Positions 44,540 to 52,323 of a stretch of DNA of 64,000 nt are shown in pieces. Within the stretch, counting starts at the first letter, position 1, and every line of letters starts with the position of its first letter. The notes under the pieces were generated by a model. The model worked only from the letters and a program-made list of their open reading frames with translations, ran no database searches and was not told the DNA's origin. The stretch comes from an uncultured Faecalibacterium sp. GTDB lineage: Bacteria; Bacillota; Clostridia; Oscillospirales; Ruminococcaceae. The position numbers and the translations under genes were made by a program. Where the stretch lies: contig CAAHET010000093.1 in NCBI GenBank assembly GCA_900772565.1, positions 1-64,000 of the forward strand, in the 5' to 3' direction.

Positions 44540-44551
44540 GTACGCACTTTT
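44536..44551. promoter_or_regulatory. Inverted repeat overlapping RiPP promoter
   Basis: AAAAGT-ACGC-ACTTTT, a perfect 6-bp dyad covering most of the -35 of the RiPP promoter. A second dyad GTTAC-6 nt-GTAAC lies at about 44562-44577. They are candidate operators for the divergent HxlR-type regulator. Confidence 0.55.
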
Positions 44552-44581
44552 TTATTACATAGTTACTTTTAGGTAACCGTC

Positions 44582-44610
44582 TTGCACTTTTGGAAGAGGG
44601 TAGTTATAAT
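44582..44610 (+). promoter_or_regulatory. Promoter of HxlR-type regulator
   Basis: TTGCAC (44582-44587) and TATAAT (44605-44610) at the ideal 17-base spacing, 40 bases before the regulator start codon. Confidence 0.8.
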
Positions 44611-44650
44611 AAGCATATAACATTCTTTTGGAAACTGTTGGAGGTGCCCT

Positions 44651-44995
44651 ATGAAGACCAAAGAAGAATTGCCCGCCTGCCCGGTGGCTACCACCGTTTC
44701 CCTCATTGGCAGCAAGTGGAAGCTGCTCATCATGCGAAACTTGTTGGCGCGGCCTTGGCGGTTCAATGAGCTGCGCAAAAGCTTGGACGGCATCAGCCAG
44801 AAGGTGCTGACCGACAGCCTGCGCTCTATGGAAGAGGACGGTCTTGTGGTGCGCACGGTCTATGCAGAAGTGCCGCCGCGTGTGGAATACTCTCTGAGTG
44901 AGCTGGGCGAAACCATGCGTCCCATCATCAAATCTATGGAGATCTGGGGAACGGCCTATAAGAGCGGCACATTGCCCGAAATGGCAGAAGAATAA
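44651..44995 (+). CDS. HxlR-family transcription regulator
   Basis: 114 residues from ATG 44651 with TTGGAGGTG upstream. The single winged-helix domain is typical: CPVATTVSLIGSKWKLLIMR, RFNELRKSLDGISQKVLTDS, PPRVEYSLSELG. The N-terminal Cys could sense redox or electrophiles as in some family members. Divergent placement suggests control of the RiPP operon. Confidence 0.92.
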   Translation: MKTKEELPACPVATTVSLIGSKWKLLIMRNLLARPWRFNELRKSLDGISQKVLTDSLRSMEEDGLVVRTVYAEVPPRVEYSLSELGETMRPIIKSMEIWGTAYKSGTLPEMAEE

Positions 44996-45136
44996 AACGG
45001 CAGAGCGGTCTTGCAAAGCAAGATGACGGGGCATTGCCCCGTCAAGCTCAGTGGATTTACAGGAAAAATACTTGTTGGGAAATCCCAAACCCTTGAACTG
45101 CATCGTGCCGGTGCAGGCTAGATGCTCTCGCAAACC
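44996..45136. other. Intergenic hairpins after HxlR gene
   Basis: Contains GACGGGGC-3 nt-GCCCCGTC (45025-45043) and a small CTTGC-AAA-GCAAG hairpin, but no clear T tract. No gene is visible. Confidence 0.5.
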
Positions 45137-45578
45137 TCACTCTAGTTTCTCCCACAGTGCATTCAATGCGGCAGTGGTATCCGCATCCATACCCTCGTTC
45201 AGGCGGCGGGCGGCGTACCAAAGGGTGGTGCTTTCGCTCTGCATCCCGGCAAGGGCGGTATCTTGCAGCGGCAGGGCGAAATCTGCCACCGACAGAACGT
45301 CTCCTTCTTCCGGGTCGGTGCCGTCCAGCGTCTGGAAACAGCCGTACCGCTGCTCCATGGCGGCGGGGTCGTCTATGATAAACAGGGTGCTCTCGCACAG
45401 ATAAAAATCAGAGTTCAACTTGTCCTCGCTGGACTGCATCAGCCGCTGCAGGGAGGCATCCTGCCCGTCATAGTCCAGTGCCACCAGTTGGCGCGTTGCT
45501 GCGCCGGGGTCAGGGGAGGGGGCGTTTCTTGGATCAGATCCTCAGGTTTGATATCCCGTTCATAGCGGTAGGATGCCA
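45137..45578 (-). pseudogene. Remnant of YesL-like/tail-anchored protein
   Basis: The minus strand starts at an ATG (45578) reading MASYRYERDIKPEDLIQETP and TPAQQRANW, then loses frame. The other frame continues ALDYDGQDASLQRLMQSSED, STLFIIDDPAAMEQRYGCF to 45137. The order PLTPAQQRANW then IDDPAAMEQ parallels PLTAQEQ..RANWWYYNW and LDDPEGFEQ in the intact gene at 52,324-53,727. The membrane helix and about 60 residues in between are missing. It is a decayed relative of that C-terminal domain. Confidence 0.7.
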
Positions 45579-45615
45579 TAGCTGTGTCCTCTTTTCTCTG
45601 GTAAAATTTACGTTG

Positions 45616-45663
45616 GTTCTATTATAACACAATTCCCGGACAGTGAAATACCGTCCGGGAATT
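45616..45663 (-). promoter_or_regulatory. Hairpin and promoter-like elements between GH1 gene and remnant
   Basis: AATTCCCGGAC / GTCCGGGAATT (45631-45663) is a perfect 11-bp inverted repeat, probably ending the GH1 transcript. A minus-strand TATAAT follows at about 45621-45626, ahead of the remnant gene. Confidence 0.5.
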
Positions 45664-45677
45664 TCTGCATTTATGGC

Positions 45678-47039
45678 TCAGATGGACTGTCCATTGGTGG
45701 CGGCAGCTTCACCATACCAGAATGCGCTGTCTTTCGGGATGCGCTGCCCGGTGGCGTAATCTACATACACCAGACCGAACCGCTCCCGGTAGCCGCTGTG
45801 CCACTCGTAGTTGTCCAGCAGGCTCCAATGGAAATATCCCCGTACATCTGCACCGGCTTGGATGCCTTCCGACAGCTTTTCCAGATACCGTGCCAGAAAA
45901 TCGATGCGGTCCGCATCGTGCACTTTACCGTCCCGGTAAACTTTATCCGTGCAGGACAAACCGTTTTCGGTGATGAACATGGGCAGACCGTACCGCTCCT
46001 GCATCTGGCGGGGACCCCAGTTCAGGCATTCCGGCTCCACCGGCCAGTTCATGGCAGTATGGGCGTACCCAGCGGGGCGCTCCACATAGCAGGGGCCATT
46101 TTCGCCCATCTGCGCCGGGGCAGCGTTGTAGATGTTCAGCCCCACCATGTCCGGCTTGCCCAGAGGCAGGGCATCATTGATGTGCTGCGGCACAGAGGCG
46201 ATACTGGCGGCAAGTCTCGGTCCGCAGATATCCGGCTCCGGCCAGCGACCCAGACAGACCGGGTCCAGTGCCATGGTGTGGGTGAAGGCCCAGTCATCAT
46301 CCGGACAGGCAAAGGTCAGGACCCGGGCAGCATCCACGTCTGCTTTTTCCTCCGACACCGGGTAGCAGATGCGGCCGGTGGAAACAAAGCCCACCTTGTT
46401 TTCCGGGTCTGCACGGCGCAGCTCCTGCGTGGCAAGGCAGTGGGCGTAGATAACGTTCCGCCAGCAGGTAAACTGACCTTCCAGCGGCAGTTTCAGACCC
46501 GGGGCGTGCTCTCCGGTGCCGTAGCCCATCTTTACGATGCAGGCAGGCTCGTTGAAGGTGAACCACTGGTGTACCCGGCCTTTGAAGTGCTCAGCCATTT
46601 TTGCGGCATACCGGGCAAAAGCGTGGGCGGTGTCTTCGCTGCGCCAGCCACCCTTTTCTTCCAGAGCCTGCGGCAGATCCCAGTGATATAAAGTCACATA
46701 GGGCTCGATCCCGGCTTCCAGTAAAGCATCTACAAGGGCATCGTAATAGGCAAAGCCTTCCTCGTTCCAGTCCGTGCCGCCGTTGGGGGCAATGCGGGTC
46801 CACGCTACGGAAAAGCGGTAGGCTTTCAGGTGCATGGACTGCAGCAGTGCAACGTCCTCTTTCCAGCGGTGGTAGCTGTCGCAGGCAACGTCGCCGGTCT
46901 CGCCCCGGTAGGTACAGCCCGGTGTGTGGGAAAAAACATCCCAAATGCTCAGCCCCTTGCCGCCTTCTGTGGCACCGCCTTCGATCTGATAGGCCGCCGT
47001 TGCAGCACCCCAGACAAATTCTTTTGGAAATTCAGCCAT
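45678..47039 (-). CDS. GH1 beta-glucosidase family enzyme
   Basis: 453 residues; ATG at 47039 with GAAAGGA upstream (an upstream frame adds seven residues without a better site). GH1 signatures: FVWGAATAAYQIEGG at the N-terminus, acid/base E164 in FTFNEP, nucleophile E358 in FITENG, and a final WSLLDNYEWHSGYRERFGLV. There is no signal peptide, so it is intracellular. It would hydrolyse imported beta-glucosides or phospho-glucosides; the choice is not clear. Encoded just after manA on the same strand. Confidence 0.92.
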   Translation of the reverse strand: MAEFPKEFVWGAATAAYQIEGGATEGGKGLSIWDVFSHTPGCTYRGETGDVACDSYHRWKEDVALLQSMHLKAYRFSVAWTRIAPNGGTDWNEEGFAYYDALVDALLEAGIEPYVTLYHWDLPQALEEKGGWRSEDTAHAFARYAAKMAEHFKGRVHQWFTFNEPACIVKMGYGTGEHAPGLKLPLEGQFTCWRNVIYAHCLATQELRRADPENKVGFVSTGRICYPVSEEKADVDAARVLTFACPDDDWAFTHTMALDPVCLGRWPEPDICGPRLAASIASVPQHINDALPLGKPDMVGLNIYNAAPAQMGENGPCYVERPAGYAHTAMNWPVEPECLNWGPRQMQERYGLPMFITENGLSCTDKVYRDGKVHDADRIDFLARYLEKLSEGIQAGADVRGYFHWSLLDNYEWHSGYRERFGLVYVDYATGQRIPKDSAFWYGEAAATNGQSI

Positions 47040-47060
47040 AATGGTTTTCCTTTCTGTCAT

Positions 47061-47975
47061 TCAAACTCGTGTACGCAGGCATTTCAGGTTTGCTCCGCTT
47101 ATAGTATACTCCCCCGTGCCTGTGGGGACAAATAAACTTTCACCCTTTTGGATGGGCAGGCTCTCGCCGGTGGCGGTTTCGGTCAGGGTGCCTTTGCCTT
47201 CCAGCACCAGCAGGGAGGTGAAGGAAGTGTCATCGCAGACATCCTCAAACTCACCCTCTATGGCATCCACCGTGAAGTAATCGCACTGCGCCAGATGGCC
47301 GTGGAAATCGTGTTCCTTCGGCGGCTCCCGGAGGGTAACATCCAGTGCCTGCGGGATGTGCAGCTGCCGGGGCTTGCCGTCTGCGCCCAGACGGCCGTAG
47401 TCGTAGATGCGGTAGGTGACGTTGGAGTTCTGCTGGATCTCCGCCACCACGATGCCCTTGCGGATGGCGTGCAGTGTGCCGGAGGGGATGAAGAAGCAGT
47501 CGCCCTTGTGCACCGGCACAGCGTTCAGCACGTCGGTCAGGGTATTGTCCTGAATGCGGCGTTCAAACTCTTCCTTGCTGATTTCATGGGTGAAGCCGTA
47601 ATAGAGGGTGGCAACCGGCTCTGCTTCCAGCACATACCACATCTCGGTCTTGCCGTACTGGTGCTCGTGCTCCAAGGCGTATTCATTGGAGGGATGCACC
47701 TGAATGGACAGGTCTTTTTTGGCATCAATGAGCTTTGCCAGAATGGGGAACTCGCTGAACTTTTCGCAGTGGGCGCCAAGGCAGCCGGGGTGGGCGTCGA
47801 TGTACTGCTGGAAGGTGGAGCCGTCCGGCAGGTAGCTGGGGCCGTCCGGGTGGCAGGACAGCATCCATGCCTCGCTCAGGGGGTGTAATTCGCTCTGGAT
47901 GCCGTACTCGGTACGCAGCTTTTCGCCGCCCCAGAGGTAGTCTTTGCAGCTGGGAGTAAGTTGAATGGTTTCCAT
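47061..47975 (-). CDS. manA: Mannose-6-phosphate isomerase, class I
   Basis: 304 residues; ATG 47975 with GAGG nine to ten bases upstream. Type I PMI features: KDYLWGGEKLRTEYG near the start, LSIQVHPSNEYALEHE (zinc ligand region), GKTEMWYVLEAEP, and FIPSGTLHAIRKGIVVAEIQ. It interconverts mannose-6-P and fructose-6-P. With the GH1 gene 22 bases downstream it forms a two-gene sugar operon. Confidence 0.93.
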   Translation of the reverse strand: METIQLTPSCKDYLWGGEKLRTEYGIQSELHPLSEAWMLSCHPDGPSYLPDGSTFQQYIDAHPGCLGAHCEKFSEFPILAKLIDAKKDLSIQVHPSNEYALEHEHQYGKTEMWYVLEAEPVATLYYGFTHEISKEEFERRIQDNTLTDVLNAVPVHKGDCFFIPSGTLHAIRKGIVVAEIQQNSNVTYRIYDYGRLGADGKPRQLHIPQALDVTLREPPKEHDFHGHLAQCDYFTVDAIEGEFEDVCDDTSFTSLLVLEGKGTLTETATGESLPIQKGESLFVPTGTGEYTISGANLKCLRTRV

Positions 47976-48097
47976 TTTATTATACCTCGAATATGCCTAA
48001 AATTGAACACAAAAAGGCGATTTTCCCGAAAAAAGGGTGCAAAAAAGCGGCCCCGTCCATTTTTCGGCAGGAACGAGGCAGCCAGTTTGCGAGGGGA

Positions 48098-49430
48098 TTA
48101 TGCTTTCAACAGGGCAGCGGCAGCTTTGCCAAGGGTGTCATTGATGGCATCCGCTGCTGCTTCGGTGGGGGCAACGGCAGAGAGATACACCTTGATCTTC
48201 GGCTCAGTGCCGGAGGGGCGCACCATCAGCTTGGCACCACCCGCCAGACGGAACTCCAGCACGTTTGCCTTGGGCAGTCCGGTGCCGGCGGCGTTGTAGT
48301 CCACCACGCTCTCCACGGCAATGCCGCCGATGGCGGTGGGTGGGGTCTGGCGCAGCTGCTTCATGATGGCGTCCATGGTGTGCATTCCGCTTTCGCCCTC
48401 AAAGGCGAAGCTGTGCAGGGCGTTGCGGTAGCAGCCGAACTCGGCATAGAGCTGGTTGATGGCATCCAGCAGGGTCATACCCTGCTTTGCGTACCATGCG
48501 GCGGCTTCGCACACCAGCAGGGTGGCGTTGACGGCGTCCTTATCCCGGACATGGGCACCGGACAGGTAGCCGTAGCTCTCATCAAAGCCAAAGATGTAGC
48601 GGTCGGCTTCACCCGCAGCTTCCAGCAGACCGATCTGCTCGCCGATGAACTTGAAGCCGGTCAGGGTGCGGCGCAGCTCCACGCCGTACTTTGCCGCCAC
48701 CGGGGTGGCCATATCGGTGGAGACGATGGTGGTCACAGCCACCGGGTGCTCCGGCATGGTGCCCAGCGCCTTGCGGGTGCGGCAGATGTAGTCCAGCAGG
48801 ATGATGCCCATCTCGTTGCCGGTAATGAGCCGGTAGCCGCCCTTGCCGTCCGGCACGGCGGTGCCGCAGCGGTCACAGTCCGGGTCGGTGCCAAGCAGCA
48901 GATCCGGGTGGACTTTATCGCACAGCTCCAGACCCTTCTGCATGGCCTCCCGGATCTCCGGGTTCGGGTAGGGGCAGGTGGGGAAGTTACCGTCCGGCTT
49001 TTCCTGCTCCGGCACCACGGTCACATGGGTAACACCCAGCTTTGCCAGCAGCTTTTTCACGCATTCCAGACCGGAGCCGTTCAGCGGGGTGTACACCAGC
49101 TTCAGGTCGGCGGTGCCTGCACCATCGCCTACCCGCTGTGCATAGACGGCATCCACAAAGTCGTCCAGACATTTCTCACTGCTGTACTCGATCTTGCCCT
49201 CGGCAAGGGCTGCGTCAAAGTCCGCAGGCTGCACGGCGAAGCAGTCCACCGCTTCAATGGCAGCAAGAATTTTTGCGGCAACCTCAAGGGTGATCTGGCA
49301 GCCGTCTGCACCGTAGACCTTGTAGCCGTTGTACTTGGCGGGGTTGTGGCTGGCGGTAACGCACACACCTGCGCCGCAGCCGTAGTACCGCACCGCCCAG
49401 CTCAGCGCCGGGGTAGGCTCCAGACGGGGG
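48098..49430 (-). pseudogene. Phosphoglucomutase/phosphomannomutase, 5' truncated
   Basis: About 440 residues of a large alpha-phosphohexomutase, from RLEPTPALSWAVRYY onward. Retained parts: catalytic Ser loop VCVTASHNPAKYNGYK, metal loop GTDPDCDRCG, sugar loop GFDESYGYLSG, phosphate loop RPSGTEPKIKVYL. Roughly the first 120-140 residues and the start codon are missing. The sequence is joined out of frame to a permease gene near 49,425-49,437, so no normal start exists. It is probably non-functional unless an internal start gives a fragment. Confidence 0.85.
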
Positions 49431-49995
49431 TGCAGCCATCCAGAATGGCGCTTTCGTCCAGCGTGGGGGAAAGGTTCTCGAAGAACTGCAGGAAGATGTA
49501 GATGGTGATAACGTCCGTGCCCATCATCAGGATGATATAGCCGGGCATGGAGTTCACCAGATGCAGAGCGGTCATGATCTGATACACCGTGACCTGCGAG
49601 GCAATGCCGGGGATCAGGGTGGCGATGGTGAACAGGTTGCGGATCAGCTTGTTGCCGGGGAACTTGAAGCGGTTCAGCACATAGGCCAGCATGGCGCTGA
49701 TCATAATGCTGCCCACCAGCACACAGATCAGGATGATAAAGCTGTTGAGGAATGCCTTGCCCATGTTGGCCTTGTTCCATGCCGTGACGAAGTTGTCGAA
49801 GTACAAAAAGCTCTTGGGCAGGGTGATGACGTTGGTGTTGGCGTACTCTTCCTTCGTCTTGAAGGCGGTGAAGATGCAGGACACGATAGGCACCAGCGCC
49901 ACAAAGGCGGCAAAGATCAGCAGCGCATACCATACGCTGAAAATAAAACCGCATATTGACCGAATTGCCAAAGCTGCATTATACTTATTGTGCAA
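49402..49995 (-). pseudogene. ABC sugar permease (MalG type), 3' truncated
   Basis: The minus strand from about 49995 (TTG) encodes the N-terminal 190 residues of a binding-protein-dependent permease: hydrophobic WYALLIFAAFVALVPIVSCI, then NSFIILICVLVGSIMISAML and the partial EAA-like loop TLDESAILDGC. Right after DGC the sequence becomes phosphoglucomutase in another frame and stops at 49402. The conserved EAA end and last two membrane segments are lost. The start region also overlaps a plus-strand promoter, so the 5' end may be damaged as well. Confidence 0.82.
49956..49985 (+). promoter_or_regulatory. Promoter of glycosidase gene
   Basis: TTGACC at 49956-49961, then TTATAC (17-base spacing) or TATACT (18), about 50 bases before ATG 50034. 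It lies inside the permease remnant on the opposite strand. Confidence 0.65.
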
Positions 49996-50033
49996 TCTGA
50001 CGTTGATTTTTGAGAAGAGACGAGGAATGTATC

Positions 50034-51309
50034 ATGGAGCTGGAACACAACTTTTATGGGGTGAATTTTGCACCCTTTCCCCGGCAGGGCGTGCTGAGCA
50101 GCGAGAATGCCCACCGCAGCATGGCAGCTATGGTGGAAGCCACCGCCGCCAACTGGGTCATCCTGTCGCCCTCTGGAATACAGTCTGACCCTTACAGTGA
50201 GGAAATCGACTGGCGCACAGAGGCCACCCCCACAGACGAGGAGCTGTGCGGGGCTATCCGCTTTGCCAAGCAGTTGGGCTTGCAGGTAGCGCTGACGCCT
50301 ACCGTCAACTGCGCCAACGGCGTGTGGCGGGCACGCATCAGCTTTTTTGACCACGATGTGCCTTGCGAGACGAAGTGGAGCGGATGGTTCGCCAGCTATA
50401 CCGCCTTTCAGACCCACTACGCAGCCCTTGCCGAGGCCGAAGGCTGCGGACTGTTCCTGACCGGCTGCGAAATGACCATGACCGAGCACCGGGAAGCAGA
50501 GTGGCGTTCCCTCATTGCCGCCGTGCGCCAGCAGTACCACGGCCCGGTGAGCTATAACTGCGATAAATACGGCGAGGATCATGTAAATTGGTGGGATGCC
50601 GTGGACTGCATCGCTTCCAGCGGCTACTACCCGCTGAAGGACTGGGAAAACCAGCTGGACCGTATCGAGGCGGTGAGCCAAAAATACAAAAAGCCCGTCC
50701 TCTTCAGCGAGGCGGGCTGCATGAACATTACCGGCTCTTCTGCCGTGCCCAACGATTGGGCAATGCAGGGCAGCCGGAACGATTTGGAACAGGCAGACTG
50801 GTACAGCGCTATGTTTTCCGCCTGCGCCAAGCGTCCGTGGGTCATGGGCTTTGGCGTATGGGACTGGCCTACTGACCCCAGAACTGCCAGTGCCTACGCC
50901 GTGTCCGGCCGCCCGGCGGCTGACCATCCGGGAGATTTCCCCCAAGCTGGAAGGTTTCCGGGCAGATCCGGAGGAAAAGCTGGGGCATCTGGACCACTGG
51001 AAAAACGGTTGGGTCGGTCAGAAGCCCGGCGACAAAATTACCTTTGAAGTGGATGCTTCCTGCATCGCGGTGCAGTACCGCAAGACCATCCGCCGCCCGG
51101 CGCTGCGGGCACAGCTCGTGCTGGACGGCGATACCGCCCACGCCGTTGTTCTGGACGGAAACTTCGATGAGGATTGGGGCGACTGCCTATATTTGCAGCC
51201 CATTCTCCATCATGGCGAGCAGAAGAACCATACCGTGGAGATCACCATTCTGCCCACAGAGGATGAAACTCCCACAGAATTCTACCTCATGGCACTGATC
51301 ACGGCGTGA
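50034..51309 (+). pseudogene. TIM-barrel glycoside hydrolase with frameshift
   Basis: From ATG 50034 (GACGAGGAA upstream) the frame encodes a secreted-type fold without signal peptide: HNFYGVNFAPFPRQGVLSSE, LFLTGCEMTMTEHREAEWRS and KKPVLFSEAGCMN, whose Glu residues suit acid/base and nucleophile roles of a GH-A clan barrel (GH113/GH5-like). Near 50,905-50,925, after WDWPTDPRTASAYAV, the frame changes: the C-terminal domain (LTIREISPKLEGFRADPEEK, QLVLDGDTAHAVVLDGNFDE) continues in another frame to 51309. A one-base indel splits the gene. The barrel part could still be made with an aberrant tail to 51047. Confidence 0.75.
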
Positions 51310-51582
51310 GGGAGAATGCCCCTCTTGGACTTGATTTTGGGTGTGCGGTCACTCGAACCAATGCCGTCAAGTCGGTGGGGGGAAAGGGCGATTTTATTTG
51401 TCGGGGAGTAAGTGCACGGTTTCTGCACGTTTTTTGCACGGTTTCAAACCGTGCAAAGGGTACTTTTCAGTGCAAAATCCGACAAAGGATGCAGAAATTG
51501 CTGGGTGAAAAATCACGTTGCTTTGATTAAAAATAACGATGACTCGAAACTTCCATAAATTGAGACGAACCGGCGGCTTGCT
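51310..51582. other. Non-coding interval with 25-bp palindrome
   Basis: No gene seen. TTTGCACGGTTT-C-AAACCGTGCAAA at 51433-51457 is a perfect dyad. Two more TGCACG(G)TTT copies lie just before it (about 51412 and 51424). It could be an operator cluster or part of an element end. Confidence 0.6.
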
Positions 51583-51627
51583 CTCTTAATCAGTGGGCCC
51601 AGAGTTCGAGTCCCTAGAGGTGCACCA
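51583..51627 (+). tRNA. tRNA-Lys(CTT) 3' remnant, probable old attachment site
   Basis: The sequence from the anticodon loop CTCTTAA through TTCGAGT to GGTGCACCA matches the 3' half of a Lys tRNA. The 5' half does not pair: the bases before the loop (TTGCT) do not complement TCAGT, and the T stem has two changes (CAGAG/CCCTA). The gene is therefore a fragment, as left when an element integrates at or excises from a tRNA 3' end. Confidence 0.75.
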
Positions 51628-51632
51628 CAACA

Positions 51633-51678
51633 AAAAAATCCGAACTTTTTTCCGATAGGAGAAGGGTTCGGATTTTTT
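51633..51678. terminator. Bidirectional terminator after tRNA remnant
   Basis: AAAAAATCCGAAC pairs with GTTCGGATTTTTT with A and T runs on either side. It probably belonged to the original tRNA gene. Confidence 0.88.
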
Positions 51679-51830
51679 GTGTTCTTCGGGAATGACAATT
51701 CTGGCTCGTTCCAAACGGCTGTGTGTCTGAAACCTTATCAGATAAACCGTTTGACGAAAGTCACAACTGTAAAGGTGTCGTAAGGCAGAAGGAACACGAT
51801 TATGAAGTACGATGAAAGAGCCTGCAAGTT

Positions 51831-52291
51831 TATAGCAATTTTCAAAATTAAAGCGCATATTCGCAGAAGCGGAACCAGCCGGAGCAATCAGAGACAGTAA
51901 CAGAGTGAAAAGCGTTCTGAATCGCATTTGGAAGAGTATCCAGCGTCCTTGCTTTGAATTTGCGCAAAAGAGCCTTTACCTTCGATCAGAGTTTTTCAAT
52001 GGGATTCAGATCGGGACTATACGGTGGAAGATAGATGTATCGAATCCCAGAGCTGGCCAGTAGCTCTTTCACTGTCTTTTTCATTTCGACGCTTCAATAA
52101 ACGGTAAATTGAACAGGTGTTTACAGAAAAGCACTTTGCCAGTTCCTTTACGCTGATACCCTTATCGTATCCTTCCAGAATCAACTTTCGAGCTTCGTTG
52201 TGCAGCATAACACTTACCTTCTTTGACTCTGTTATATCACTTTTTCTCAAAAGTTAAAGTACTCTTTGCTGTATTATTGAAAATTGCTATA
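51831..52291 (-). mobile_element. Internally deleted IS630-family element (461 bp)
   Basis: Bounded by perfect 15-bp inverted ends TATAGCAATTTTCAA (51831-51845) and its complement (52277-52291), beginning and ending in TA as IS630 targets do. On the minus strand an N-terminal piece ([20 protein letters not shown], helix-turn-helix, start 52250) is joined out of frame to a C-terminal piece with [24 protein letters not shown] then replaces the usual Trp, and the remainder runs to about 51,850. The central catalytic part is missing, so it can move only with help. Confidence 0.85.
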
Positions 52292-52323
52292 GAAAATCGC
52301 CCGGCGGCTTTTGTCATTCCAGT

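Noticed and set aside
47979..47984. TATAAT just before manA as a promoter for a leaderless mRNA
   Set aside because: A GAGG ribosome site lies right upstream and no matching -35 is present; probably chance in the AT-rich start region.
48098..49954. A 618-residue fusion protein of permease and phosphoglucomutase
   Set aside because: The permease and mutase parts are in different frames at the junction; the continuous frame upstream of it is not permease sequence.
51513..51927. Minus-strand frames reading GTRTLGPLIKR and RDSNSGPTD
   Set aside because: These are the well-known false translations of the antisense of a tRNA 3' end, and in fact support the tRNA remnant call.
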